Shown: positions 17,089-25,631 of the stretch, piece by piece
Layout of the letters: every line of letters begins with the position of its first letter
How positions within the stretch are numbered: position 1 is the stretch's first letter
NCBI GenBank assembly: GCA_963724695.1
Contig: CAVRVW010000010.1
Coordinates: forward strand, 150,452-214,451
DNA length: 64,000 bases
Origin: CAVQFD01 sp963724695
GTDB taxonomy: Bacteria > Acidobacteriota > Vicinamibacteria > Vicinamibacterales > CAVVIG01
Direction of reading: 5' to 3'
The notes under the pieces: model-generated
Databases searched by the model: none
What the model was told of the DNA's origin: nothing
What the model saw: only the letters and a program-made list of their open reading frames with translations
Program-made: the position numbers and the translations under genes

Positions 17089-18417
17089 GCGATCACGCGC
17101 TCGGGCACGGACAGCTCCGGAATCTCGAGGCGTGCGCAGGTGCCCTGCCCCGAGACGCTGGTCAGCCGAATCTGGCACTGCGCGCCGTAAATCGTACGCG
17201 AGCCGCTCGTTCACGTTGCTCAGGCCGATCCCGCCCCCGAACGCCTGCTCGAGGCGTTCCTGCGTCATCCCGAGCCCATCGTCGCGGAGCTCGATGATGG
17301 CGTGGCCGCCGTGCAGGCTGGTCTTGATGGTGATCCGACCGCCGCCGACCTTGCGCGACAGCCCGTGCTTGATCGAGTTCTCGACGAGGGGCTGCAGAAT
17401 CATGCTGGGCACGATGATGTCGAGCGTGTCGGGGCTGATCTCCTTCTGGACCTGGAGCTGGGGCCCGAAGCGGATCATTTCGATGTCCAGGTACTCGCCG
17501 ACCGAGTCGAGCTCTTCGCGCAGCGTGACGAAGTGGTCGGTGCTGCGCATCAGCCGGCGGAGCAGTCCCGAGAGCTTCATGATGAGCATGCGCGCGGTGT
17601 CGGGCTGCGTGCGCACCAGCGACGAGATCGACGCGAGCGTGTTGAAGAGGAAGTGCGGGTTGATCTGGCTGGCGAGCGCGTCGATCTTGGCCGCGAGCAG
17701 CAGCTTCTCCTGCTCCTGCAGGCGGTGCTCGATGCGCGCGTTGTTCCAGATCTTGATCGGGGTGGCGACGCCGAGGACCGTGGCGAGCAGGACCACGGCC
17801 AGCGTCCACGTCCACATGGTGTCAGGCTGGAGGTAGATGAACAGCCGCTGGTGCGCGCCCCAGCGCAGGCCGAGCGCGTGGCGCAGGAGCTCGAGGCCGA
17901 TCGGCGCGAGCAGCAGCATCACCTGCCAGTCGATCTGGACCCGCCGCACCATCTGCCAGGCGCGCCGATGCAGGTGGGTGAACACGAACGGCGAGAAGTG
18001 CCAGATCGACTCCTTCGGGCAGAGCTCGCGCAGGCCACCTCCGGCGAACCCGCAGCCGACGGCAAACGGCAGGGCGATCCACTCGCCCCCGAAGACCGGG
18101 GGCACGCCGACGAGCGTGCCGACCAGCGCTCCGGCGTACGGGCCGGCGATCAAGCCCGCGAGAAAGGAGCCTTCGAGGCTGAGGTCGGCCGCGTAGTAGT
18201 CGAGCAGCAGCCGGGCCATCACGCCCGCCGAGAGGGGGATGCCCAGGGCGAGGGCGAACACCAGGCGGTCCGGCCAGGCGCGGCGCTCGAAGATCAGAAT
18301 GTGCCGGAACCGCCGGTAACGGACCAGCATGGTGGCCAGGGCGGCCATCGCGGCCAGCTTGACCACGAGCGTGGTGAGCAGCACCTGGTTGGCCGTGAGG
18401 AATTGCGGTCCGCGCAT
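17085..18417 (-). CDS. LytS/YehU-type sensor histidine kinase
   Basis: A 443-residue membrane sensor kinase. Five or six hydrophobic segments occupy the first 210 residues, including LVFALALGIPLSAGVMARLL and SFLAGLIAGPYAGALVGTL, the 5TM-type LytS sensor. The phospho-acceptor box is IDALASQINPHFLFNTLASI (His in NPHF), followed by LQPLVENSIKHGLSRK (N box), DDGLGM and GGGIGLSNVNERLAY (G boxes). One frame change near 17195 restores the end QIRLTSVSGQGTCARLEIPE up to the TGA at 17085, which overlaps the regulator ATG. The start is ATG 18417; a longer frame to 18735 would be antisense to nuoI. LytS-type kinases sense cell-envelope state, pyruvate or peptides. Confidence 0.88.
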
Positions 18418-18420
18418 TGA

Positions 18421-18449
18421 TTTACTTGATCTTATCGGCCGGGTAAACT
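18421..18449 (+). promoter_or_regulatory. Promoter of nuoI, apparently leaderless
   Basis: TTTACT (18421-18426) and TAAACT (18444-18449) are spaced by 17 bases. A start point seven bases after the -10 falls on the A of the nuoI ATG (18457). No ribosome binding site fits upstream of that ATG. On the minus strand GATAAG lies 18 bases from the kinase ATG, so two promoters share a 39-base gap. Confidence 0.55.
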
Positions 18450-18456
18450 GAGGGCA

Positions 18457-18903
18457 ATGGCCCTTCTCCGACCGCTCCTCGTGGGATTTGCGACAACATT
18501 CAGGCATCTCTTCCGAAAACCCGTCACGGTCAACTACCCTGAGCAGAAAGTGCCCATGTTCCCCAGGTACCGGGGCAAACAGGTGCTGATGCGCGACGAG
18601 AACGGCCTGGAGAAATGCGTGGCCTGCGGCCTGTGCTCGGTGGCGTGCCCGGCGGACGCGATCTACCTCGAAGCCGCCGAAAACGACGGGAGCGTGCAGG
18701 CGGGCCCCCGTTACGCCTCGGTCTATCAGATCCACAAGACGAGGTGCATTTTCTGCGGCTATTGCGAGGAAGCCTGCCCGGTCGGCGCGATCTTCATGGG
18801 CAAGGACTACGAGCTCGCGGTCTACAGCAAGGACGACTTTGTCTGGGACAAGAAGGACATGCTGGTGCCCGCATCGGTGACACCAACGGCCGCTTCGCGG
18901 TAG
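18457..18903 (+). CDS. nuoI: NADH-quinone oxidoreductase subunit I, orphan
   Basis: A 148-residue ferredoxin-like subunit of complex I that carries clusters N6a and N6b on the electron path to quinone. Both motifs are complete: EKCVACGLCSVACPADAIYL and TRCIFCGYCEEACPVGAIFM (CxxCxxCxxxCP twice). The N-terminus (LRPLLVGFATTFRHLF) is the amphipathic membrane-contacting helix, and VNYPEQKVPMFPRYRG is the usual NuoI segment. No other nuo gene is in the window, so the gene is detached from the complex I operon. It is divergent from the LytS kinase. Confidence 0.95.
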   Translation: MALLRPLLVGFATTFRHLFRKPVTVNYPEQKVPMFPRYRGKQVLMRDENGLEKCVACGLCSVACPADAIYLEAAENDGSVQAGPRYASVYQIHKTRCIFCGYCEEACPVGAIFMGKDYELAVYSKDDFVWDKKDMLVPASVTPTAASR

Positions 18904-18911
18904 GGCCGTTG

Positions 18912-18960
18912 GGACAGGAGGGGAACGTGCCCGACCTGCCTGACCCGCCTGACCTCCCCG
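18912..18960. repeat. CCTGACCCGCCTGACC repeats (G-rich family, inverted)
   Basis: The short gap between nuoI and the phosphoesterase holds GACCTGCCTGACCCGCCTGACC, the reverse complement of the GGTCAGGCGGGTCAGG words found elsewhere. Confidence 0.7.
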
Positions 18961-18961
18961 A

Positions 18962-19657
18962 ATGAGAATCGGAGCTCTCGGCGATATTCACGGCGCGTTC
19001 GACGTTGCGCAGGACATCATGGCGCGCCACCCCGAGGTCCCCTTCTGGGTCCAGGTCGGTGATGTCGCCACCAACGACGGCGAGTACTTCACACCGGTTC
19101 GCCCCCTCTACTTCATCAAGGGCAACAACGAGGACTTCGACGTGCTGGCCGCTGCAGCGGCGGGGCGGCCGCCCGCGCCGAACCTGCACTACCTGCCGAA
19201 TGGCGCCCTGCATGTCGTCGGGCCCTGGCGAATCGCGGCGCTCGGCGGAACGTTTGCGCCGAGTTGGTACCACACGCGGGCCGACGCGCTGCCGCCGTCA
19301 CGGGGCCGCCGGCCCCCAGGCACATCGGTGAAGCTCGGGAAGAGCCGCGACGACAAGCGCCGCCACTTCGTGCGCGACGAAGTGCTGGCCTGCAAGAGTC
19401 TCGCGGGCATCGACGTCGTCCTCACCCACGAGGCGCCGCGGCCGTTTCACCCGGAGGGACGTCGCATCGACGCGGGCAAGACGGCGATCAACGAGGTGCT
19501 CGCGGCGCTGCGGCCCCGCCTGCACCTCTTCGGGCACCACCACGAGTTCACCGATTCGGTGCGGCAGGGTGTCCGGTCGATCGGGCTCGATCTGGTCAGC
19601 AAGTCGTACCTCGTGGTCGATGCCGACACGCTCAAGTGCGAGCGCCTCGACACATAA
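18962..19657 (+). CDS. Calcineurin-like metallophosphoesterase
   Basis: A 231-residue cytoplasmic phosphoesterase. The metal-binding motifs are in order: GALGDIHGAF (D-x-H), VQVGDVATNDGEYF (GD), IKGNNEDFD (GNxE, the usual GNHD with Asn for His), VLTHEAP (H) and LFGHHHEFTD (GHxH). Most class members have GNHD; the GNNED form occurs in a subgroup related to predicted phosphodiesterases. The substrate may be a phosphodiester or nucleotide, but the sequence does not tell. It begins one base after a repeat patch and ends eight bases before the methyltransferase. Confidence 0.88.
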   Translation: MRIGALGDIHGAFDVAQDIMARHPEVPFWVQVGDVATNDGEYFTPVRPLYFIKGNNEDFDVLAAAAAGRPPAPNLHYLPNGALHVVGPWRIAALGGTFAPSWYHTRADALPPSRGRRPPGTSVKLGKSRDDKRRHFVRDEVLACKSLAGIDVVLTHEAPRPFHPEGRRIDAGKTAINEVLAALRPRLHLFGHHHEFTDSVRQGVRSIGLDLVSKSYLVVDADTLKCERLDT

Positions 19658-19664
19658 TGAGTTC

Positions 19665-21509
19665 ATGCTGACGTTCTCCGACGCGCTCGCCGAGCGCATC
19701 CTCGTGTGCGACGGCGCGATGGGGACGATGCTCTACGCCAAGGGCGTGTTCATCAACAAGAGCTTCGACGCGCTGAACCTGTCGCGACCGGAGCTGGTGG
19801 AGCAGGTCCACCACGAGTACGTCCGCGCGGGCGCCGACATCGTCGAGACGAACACGTTCGGCGCGAACCGGATCAAGCTCGCCGCGTTCGGCATGGCCGA
19901 CGCCCTCCGCGAGATCAACATGGAGGGCGCGCGCATCGCGCGTCGGGCCGGGGGCGGCCGGGCGTTTGTGGCCGGGTCGATCGGTCCGCTGGGGATCCGG
20001 ATCGAGCCCTGGGGCAAGACCGGTGTCGACGAAGCGCGCGAGTACTTCCGGGAGCAGGCGCTGGCGCTGCTCGAGGGCGGCGTGGATCTGTTCGTGCTCG
20101 AGACCTTCCGCGACCTGAACGAGATCGGCGCCGCCATCGATGCCGTCCGGATGATCTCGGACCTGCCGATCGTCGCGCAGATGACCACCGAAGAGGACGG
20201 GAACAGCCTCGACGGAACGCCGCCGGAGCGCTTCGCGCCGGAGCTCGAGGCCCGAGGCGCGACCGTGATCGGCGTCAACTGCGCTGTCGGGCCGGCGCCG
20301 ATGCTCGAGACGATCGAGCGCATGGAGGCGGTGACGCGCCTGCCGTTGTCCGCACAGCCCAACGCAGGCAAGCCGCGCGACGTCGAAGGACGCAACATCT
20401 ACTTGTGCTCGCCGGAGTACATGGCGTCCTACGCCAGGCGCTTTGCGCAGCACAGCGTGCGGATTATCGGCGGCTGTTGCGGCACGACGCCCGAGCACAT
20501 CAGGCAGATCAAGGCGGCAGTCGGCGGTGTGGGGCAGGCAAAGACCTCGCCGCGGATTTCGTTTCCGCCGGCCGCATCGAGCGCCGGCGGCGAAAGCCGT
20601 CCCGTCGCGCGCGAGAAGAAATCCGCGCTGGCCGCGAGGCTCGCAGGGGGGGCGTTCGTGATCGCCGCGGAGCTGGTGCCGCCGCGGGGATTCGACGCGA
20701 GCGCGGTGGTCGAAGCGGCGCGCACGCTGAAGGCACGCGGCGTCGACGTGGTGAACGTGCCGGACGGCGGGCGGGCGGGAGCCCGGTTGAGCGCGCTGTC
20801 CCTGGCGGTGCTCGTGGAGCAGCAGGCCGGCATCGAGACGCTGCTGCACTATGCCTGCCGCGATCGCAATCTGCTGGGCATCCAGTCGGATCTGCTCGGT
20901 GCGCACGCCATGGGGTTGCGCAACGTGCTGCTCATTACCGGGGATCCCGCGCGCGTGGGCGAATATCCCGACGCCACGGCGGTCTTCGATGTGGACTCCA
21001 TCGGGCTCACCAACGTCGTGTCCCGGCTGAACCACGGTGCCGACGTTGGCGGGCAGAGCATCGGCCCTCCAACGGCCTTTCACATCGGCGTGTCGGTGAA
21101 CCCGGCAGCCGTGAACCTGGACGAGGAACTGCGGCGGTTCGAGTACAAGGTCGAGGCGGGCGCCGAATTCGTGCTGACGCGCCCGATCTTCGATGTCGCG
21201 CAGTTCGAGGTGTTCCTGCGCCGCATCGAGTCCGCGCGCCTGCCGATCGTCGCCGGGGTGTTTCCGTTCGACAGCGCGCGAAACGCCGAGTTCATGGCCA
21301 ACGAAGTGCCGGGGGTTCGTGTGCCCGATGCGCTGCTCGTGCGGATGAAGCGCGTCGAGGCGGCGGAAGGCGGCGTGGCCGAAGGGGTCGCCATCGCGCT
21401 CGAGATCGCACGCGCGCTCAAGGGCCTCGTCCAGGGCCTGCAGGTGTCGACGCCAGGGGGGCGTGTGGACACGGCCCTCGCACTCGTCGATGGACTTGGC
21501 GGAAGGTGA
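19665..21509 (+). CDS. Bifunctional homocysteine S-methyltransferase / methylenetetrahydrofolate reductase
   Basis: A 614-residue fusion that links one-carbon metabolism to methionine. Residues 1-290 form the homocysteine methyltransferase barrel: LVCDGAMGTMLYAKGV, DIVETNTFGANRIKLA and the zinc ligands Cys206 (VIGVNCAVGPAP) and Cys271/Cys272 (IIGGCCGTTPEH). Residues 330-610 form the MTHFR barrel: FVIAAELVPPRGFDASAVV, LLHYACRDRNLLGIQSDLLG, NVLLITGDPARVGEYPDAT and EFVLTRPIFDVAQFEVFL. This fused form occurs in Bacillus, Acidobacteria and others. It starts at ATG 19665. The reductase makes 5-methyl-THF, while the first domain may use S-methylmethionine or another donor. Confidence 0.93.
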   Translation: MLTFSDALAERILVCDGAMGTMLYAKGVFINKSFDALNLSRPELVEQVHHEYVRAGADIVETNTFGANRIKLAAFGMADALREINMEGARIARRAGGGRAFVAGSIGPLGIRIEPWGKTGVDEAREYFREQALALLEGGVDLFVLETFRDLNEIGAAIDAVRMISDLPIVAQMTTEEDGNSLDGTPPERFAPELEARGATVIGVNCAVGPAPMLETIERMEAVTRLPLSAQPNAGKPRDVEGRNIYLCSPEYMASYARRFAQHSVRIIGGCCGTTPEHIRQIKAAVGGVGQAKTSPRISFPPAASSAGGESRPVAREKKSALAARLAGGAFVIAAELVPPRGFDASAVVEAARTLKARGVDVVNVPDGGRAGARLSALSLAVLVEQQAGIETLLHYACRDRNLLGIQSDLLGAHAMGLRNVLLITGDPARVGEYPDATAVFDVDSIGLTNVVSRLNHGADVGGQSIGPPTAFHIGVSVNPAAVNLDEELRRFEYKVEAGAEFVLTRPIFDVAQFEVFLRRIESARLPIVAGVFPFDSARNAEFMANEVPGVRVPDALLVRMKRVEAAEGGVAEGVAIALEIARALKGLVQGLQVSTPGGRVDTALALVDGLGGR

Positions 21510-21520
21510 GGATGTATAGT
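21492..21520 (+). promoter_or_regulatory. Candidate promoter of the PmtA-like gene
   Basis: TGGACT (21492-21497) and TATAGT (21515-21520) with a 17-base spacer, the -10 preceded by TG. It overlaps the 3' end of the methyltransferase-reductase gene and lies 41 bases before the next ATG. Confidence 0.45.
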
Positions 21521-21561
21521 CGCATGGGCCACGAAATCAATACTTTGCGAGGGATTGCCTA

Positions 21562-22263
21562 ATGGCATTGTTCGAATCGCCCCGGCCGGCCGACGAGGAC
21601 CCGATCATCGGATCGGACGCGGCGACACGAGCGCTGTCGGTGATGGACGTCGAAACCCCGTTTGTCGAGGACGTCTACCAGAAGATCTCATCCGTCTACG
21701 ACTACACCTTCGGCCCCACGCTGCACGCCGGGCGCATCCAGGCCATTCAACGCATGGGGATTCGCCCGGCCGACGACATTCTCGAAGTCGGGGTCGGCAC
21801 CGGCATCAACGCGGCGCTCTACCCGCCGAACTGCGTGGTCACCGGCATCGATCTTTCTGCCAAGATGCTGGTCAAGGCGGCCGCGCGGCTGGAGCGGAAG
21901 GGCGTCCGGAACGTTCGCCTGATGCAGATGGACGCCGAGCGGCTCACCTTCGCCGACAACCTCTTCGACATCGTGTATGCCCCGTACGTCATCAGCGTCG
22001 TGCCGGACCCGGTCGCGGTGGCGCGTGAGATGTGGCGGGTCTGTCGCCCCGGCGGCCGCGTGATCATCCTCAATCATTTCCGGAGCGCGAATCCGATTGT
22101 GGCGGCCGTCGAGCGCGCCATCTCGCCCTTCACGGTCCACATCGGATTCAAGTCCGACGTGGACATGCCGGCGTTCCTTGCGCAGGCGGAGCTCCAGCCC
22201 ACATCGATCGAGAAGATCAACATCCCGCGGATCTGGTCGCTCATCACTTGCCACAAGGCCTGA
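21562..22263 (+). CDS. PmtA-like phospholipid N-methyltransferase
   Basis: A 233-residue class I SAM-dependent methyltransferase. It carries the PmtA-type opening VEDVYQKISSVYDYTFGPTL with HAGRIQAI, motif I DDILEVGVGTGINAAL, acidic strand end VTGIDLSAKML, DAERLTFADNLFDIVYAP and the post-motif PGGRVIILNHF. Rhodobacter-type PmtA enzymes methylate phosphatidylethanolamine toward phosphatidylcholine; membership here is by overall pattern. Start ATG 21562 has GCGAGGG upstream. The GT39 gene overlaps its 3' end, suggesting an operon with envelope glycosylation genes. Confidence 0.85.
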   Translation: MALFESPRPADEDPIIGSDAATRALSVMDVETPFVEDVYQKISSVYDYTFGPTLHAGRIQAIQRMGIRPADDILEVGVGTGINAALYPPNCVVTGIDLSAKMLVKAAARLERKGVRNVRLMQMDAERLTFADNLFDIVYAPYVISVVPDPVAVAREMWRVCRPGGRVIILNHFRSANPIVAAVERAISPFTVHIGFKSDVDMPAFLAQAELQPTSIEKINIPRIWSLITCHKA

Positions 22264-24056
22264 GTGTCAGCCGACTCTGGCTGGCCCTGGTTGTCGCGGT
22301 CTTCTGCGTCCCACTCTTCCACGACCTCGGCCGGGCCGACACCCGAGACGATGAGGCGATCTACTCGTTCGCGGTCGATCGTCTCCTCGAGACCGGCGAC
22401 TGGCTCGAGCCGAAGAGCATTCCGAACGACGACTGGGTCTTCCTCGAGAAACCGCCTCTCAAGTTCTGGATCGTCGCAGCGCCCATTCGCCTGGGCGTGC
22501 TGCCCGACAACGAGTTCGGCCGCCGATTCTGGGACGCCCTCTTCGGGGCCGTCGCCTTCGTCTACGTCTTCCTGATCGGCTGCCGGCTCATCGGGCCGGC
22601 CTGTGGCGCCATTGCCGTGCTCGTGCTGTTCGTCCACCAGCCGCTGCTCATCGCGCACGGGCTGCGCAGCAACAACATGGAAGGCCCGCTTTTCCTTGCC
22701 TACTGTGGCGGCATGTTCCACTTCATGGCCTGGACCGACGATCGTTCGCCGGCCAGCCGCTGGCGGCACGCGCTCGCGGCGGGGGCGTACTTCACGCTCG
22801 GCTTCATGACGAAGTTCGTGGCGGTTCTGTTCCTGCCGCTCGTGCTTGGCCTGACGAGTCTCGTGGCGCCGACGATCCGGCGGCGCCTCGCCTCCGACTG
22901 GACCATCTGGCTGGGCGTCACCGCCCTGGTGACCGCGCTGGTCCTCCCATGGTTCCTCTGGGCACATCTGAAATACGGGGACTTCTTCTGGAGCGCCATT
23001 TTCGGGGCGGCGGTGGTGACGCGGTTCACCGAGTTCCTTGACCCGACCCACGTGCAGCCATGGCACTTCTACTGGACATCCTTGTGGGCGCGCCTGCACG
23101 ACGCGCACATCACGTGGCTCGCCCTCGCCGGCGTGGTGACGCTGGCGGTGCAAACGGCCCTCAGACGGTCGGTCGACGGGGCGATCGTCCTGCTGTGGCT
23201 CTTCCTGCCGCTCGGGCTCATTTCGCTCGGCACCTCGAAGCTGTACCACTACGCATATCCGTTCCTGCCGCCGGTGGGGCTCGCGATTGGTTACCTCTGC
23301 GGGCTCCTGCTCGCGCTGGGCCCGGTCGTCTTCGGACGCTTTGTCCGAAAACTCGAGCTCGTCGGCCCATTCCGCAGCCGATCGATGCGAACTGGACCGT
23401 TGCGGACAGGGCTCCTGCTGGTGGCAGCGGTCTCAGTTGGAATTGCCGTCTACAGCCTGGTGTTCGGCCCGTTGCGGATCTCAATCGACGGCCGGGAAGT
23501 GTTCAAGAGCTCGGGAGTGTTCCGTCCGCTCGTCCTGGCCGTCGTCGCCAGCCTGCTGACGGGCGCCGCGCGCGGCGCCGTGCCGGTTGTCGTTTCGGTT
23601 CTGGTCGTGAGCCTCCTGCCGCTGCCGACCTATCGGCAGGTCCTCGTTGGTCTGGGGTCGGAGAGGTCTCCCATTCGTGCGGCGCGAGATTGCGTCCAGC
23701 GCGTGCAGGCCGCCACGGCCGGGCCGGGGATCTATGTGGCCGCGGGCCGGGGGGACCTGCCGTACCCTATTTACTACTCGTTTCGTCACATCCGGCCGAT
23801 GGTGTTCGCCGAGTCGCCGGGCCCCGAACATCTGGCCGAGTCCTTAAGCGATCCGGACGGTCGATGGCCGATCCTCGCGAGCGAGGAGAGTTATCAGGCG
23901 ATTCGCTACAAGCCGAGGCAGGAGCACGTCCGCTCGCCGGGGATGGCGGTCTACCGGGATCTCGGAAAGGACAACATGGTGCTGCTCCTTCCCGGGCCGT
24001 ACGCGGTGTGCGAAGTCGAGATAGCGGCCGAGCGGCCCGCCATCGCGGCGCGGTGA
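22248..24056 (+). CDS. Glycosyltransferase family 39 (PMT/ArnT-like) membrane protein
   Basis: A polytopic membrane glycosyltransferase of about 602 residues that would take sugar from a polyprenyl-phosphate donor. The catalytic loop after helix 1 is GRADTRDDEAIYSFAVDRLL, with the DDE acidic pair, and then WVFLEKPPLKFWI, both diagnostic of ArnT/PMT proteins. About ten to twelve hydrophobic segments follow, including ITWLALAGVVTLAV and PFLPPVGLAIGYLCGLLLAL, and a soluble C-terminal domain. No ATG is available; TTG 22248 (MPQGLSVSRLW) overlapping the previous gene by 16 bases is the best start. The partner GT2 gene downstream could make the polyprenyl-phosphate sugar donor. Confidence 0.85.
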   Translation: MPQGLSVSRLWLALVVAVFCVPLFHDLGRADTRDDEAIYSFAVDRLLETGDWLEPKSIPNDDWVFLEKPPLKFWIVAAPIRLGVLPDNEFGRRFWDALFGAVAFVYVFLIGCRLIGPACGAIAVLVLFVHQPLLIAHGLRSNNMEGPLFLAYCGGMFHFMAWTDDRSPASRWRHALAAGAYFTLGFMTKFVAVLFLPLVLGLTSLVAPTIRRRLASDWTIWLGVTALVTALVLPWFLWAHLKYGDFFWSAIFGAAVVTRFTEFLDPTHVQPWHFYWTSLWARLHDAHITWLALAGVVTLAVQTALRRSVDGAIVLLWLFLPLGLISLGTSKLYHYAYPFLPPVGLAIGYLCGLLLALGPVVFGRFVRKLELVGPFRSRSMRTGPLRTGLLLVAAVSVGIAVYSLVFGPLRISIDGREVFKSSGVFRPLVLAVVASLLTGAARGAVPVVVSVLVVSLLPLPTYRQVLVGLGSERSPIRAARDCVQRVQAATAGPGIYVAAGRGDLPYPIYYSFRHIRPMVFAESPGPEHLAESLSDPDGRWPILASEESYQAIRYKPRQEHVRSPGMAVYRDLGKDNMVLLLPGPYAVCEVEIAAERPAIAAR

Positions 24057-24066
24057 GGAGCGACCC

Positions 24067-24864
24067 ATGGATCTCGCCGAGGCTCGCGCACGTACGAGCG
24101 GGGGACGGGCGGCGGAGAGCCGCCACCCGTGGGAGACCGCTCGACTGGACGTCGTCGACCGCCTGATTGCGGCCCACGTCAGGCTGGCCCCGGACTCGAC
24201 CGTGCTGGATGTCGGCTGCGGCGACACGTTCGTGGCCGAGCAGCTCTCGGCGCGGTACCCGGGCGCGACGTTCTGCGCCGTTGACACGGCGTTCACCGAT
24301 GATCTCGTCGCGGCCTATCGCCTCCGTCTCGCCGGCACACGCGTTGAGCTTTATGCCTCGCTCGACGAGATGCCCGCGCCGCCGCAGCCGGTGGCCCTCG
24401 TGCTGTTGATGGATGTCATCGAGCACATCGCCGACCCGTGCGGCTTCCTTCGCGGCCTTCTCGCACGGCCCTACATCGACCGCCACACCCGCTTCCTCAT
24501 CACCGTGCCGGCGTTTCAGTCGCTCTTTTCTGCACACGACACGTTCCTCGGCCACTATCGGCGCTATTCGAGCGCCCTGCTCCGCCAGCACGCGGCGGCG
24601 TCCGGGCTCGACGTGGACGAGGTCGGCTACTTCTTTTTCAGCCTGTTGCCGCTGCGCCTCGCGCAAGTGCTCAAGGAGCGGCTCGCGGCGGGCGGTCCGC
24701 CGGCGGCCACCACCGGGCTCGTCACGTGGGGGGGTGGGCGGGCATCCGCGGAGATGCTGCGCCGCGTGCTCGTGTGTGACGCTTCGGTGGCTCTCTGGCT
24801 GAAGCGCATCGGCATCATCGTGCCCGGCCTGTCCAACTTCGCCGTATGCCGGAAGTCTGCCTAG
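24067..24864 (+). CDS. Class I SAM-dependent methyltransferase
   Basis: A 265-residue methyltransferase with motif I STVLDVGCGDTFVAEQL, motif II-like TFCAVDTAFTDDLVA, and VALVLLMDVIEHIADPCGFL (the D-x-x-EH motif shared with UbiG-like and glycan methyltransferases). TRFLITVPAFQSLFSAHDTF with GHYRRYS is common in methyltransferases beside glycosyltransferases. GAGG precedes the ATG. It overlaps the GT2 gene by 19 bases. The substrate is probably a lipid-linked sugar or lipid, inferred only from context. Confidence 0.83.
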   Translation: MDLAEARARTSGGRAAESRHPWETARLDVVDRLIAAHVRLAPDSTVLDVGCGDTFVAEQLSARYPGATFCAVDTAFTDDLVAAYRLRLAGTRVELYASLDEMPAPPQPVALVLLMDVIEHIADPCGFLRGLLARPYIDRHTRFLITVPAFQSLFSAHDTFLGHYRRYSSALLRQHAAASGLDVDEVGYFFFSLLPLRLAQVLKERLAAGGPPAATTGLVTWGGGRASAEMLRRVLVCDASVALWLKRIGIIVPGLSNFAVCRKSA

Positions 24865-25628
24865 TCATCCCGTGCTTCAACGAGGCGTCGCGGCTCGACG
24901 GGCGGGCGATCCTGGCGCTCCTCGCGCGCGACCCCTCGGCGAGTGTGTGTCTCGTGGACGACGGCAGCTCGGACGGCACCGTCGAGGTGTTGGAGGCGCT
25001 GCGGACCGAGCGGCCGACGCGAATTCTGGTGCACCGGCTGCCGTCGAATCGCGGCAAGGCGGAAGCGGTCCGCCAGGGAGTCCGACACGTCGCCGCGGCC
25101 CGCGGCCCCGATTTCGTCGGCTACTGGGACGCGGACTTTTCGACCCCGCTCGAGGAGCTTGAGCGGCTGCTCGACGCGATGATCGCGCACCCGGGCTGTC
25201 TCATGGCGCTCGGCTCCCGCGTCAAGCGGCTCGGCTCGCAGATCGATCGACGTACGGTCCGTCACGTGCTGGGCCGCGCGTTCTCGACCTGCGCGAATGC
25301 CATCCTCGAGATCCCGGTTTACGATTCCCAGTGCGGCGCAAAGCTGTTCCGCATCGAAGCGGTGGAACACGTGTTCGCCGAGCCGTTCGTCACACGGTGG
25401 TGCTTCGATCTCGAGATTCTCGTCCGGTTGCGGAACCACTTGGGAACAGAGGCGTTCCGGACCGCGGCGGTCGAAGTGCCACTCGGACGGTGGCGCGAGG
25501 TGAGCGGCTCCAAACTCGGCTCCGCGCAGATGCTGAAGATTCCCTTGGACCTGCTCAGGATCAGAGGGCACTACCGTCGGTCGGGAGGGTCGGGTGGGTC
25601 GGGAGGGTCTGGCAGGTCAGGCGGGTAG
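24846..25628 (+). CDS. Glycosyltransferase family 2, dolichyl-phosphate glucosyltransferase-like
   Basis: A 260-residue GT2 enzyme. VCLVIPCFNEASRLDG, VCLVDDGSSDGTVEVLEAL, NRGKAEAVRQGV, GYWDADFSTPLEELERLL (DxD-type metal site) and YDSQCGAKLFR are the ALG5/DPM-like set; such enzymes load sugar onto polyprenyl phosphate. It is likely to feed the GT39 enzyme upstream. The core ends at LDLLRIRGHYR; the last 15 residues (SGGSGGSGGSGRSGG) are translated from the G-rich nucleotide repeat at 25577-25628. It starts inside the previous methyltransferase gene. Confidence 0.88.
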   Translation: MPEVCLVIPCFNEASRLDGRAILALLARDPSASVCLVDDGSSDGTVEVLEALRTERPTRILVHRLPSNRGKAEAVRQGVRHVAAARGPDFVGYWDADFSTPLEELERLLDAMIAHPGCLMALGSRVKRLGSQIDRRTVRHVLGRAFSTCANAILEIPVYDSQCGAKLFRIEAVEHVFAEPFVTRWCFDLEILVRLRNHLGTEAFRTAAVEVPLGRWREVSGSKLGSAQMLKIPLDLLRIRGHYRRSGGSGGSGGSGRSGG

Positions 25629-25631
25629 GGG
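25577..25631. repeat. GGTCGGGAGGGTCGGGTGG repeat array
   Basis: Five to six units of GGTCGGGNGGGTC at the convergent ends of the GT2 and GT28-like genes. In the GT2 frame it encodes SGG repeats and supplies the stop codon. It is one of the cleanest copies of the G-rich family. Confidence 0.85.

Noticed and set aside
17302..18420. Plus-strand frame opposite the LytS kinase
   Set aside because: Gln/Arg/Asp-rich shadow; the minus strand carries all kinase boxes.
19632..21083. Long minus-strand frame opposite the methyltransferase-MTHFR gene
   Set aside because: No recognisable domain; the plus-strand frame is fully conserved.
24846..25628. SGG-repeat C-terminus of the GT2 enzyme as a functional linker
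   Set aside because: It is just the translated G-rich array at a convergent gene end; similar arrays occur where no gene is read.
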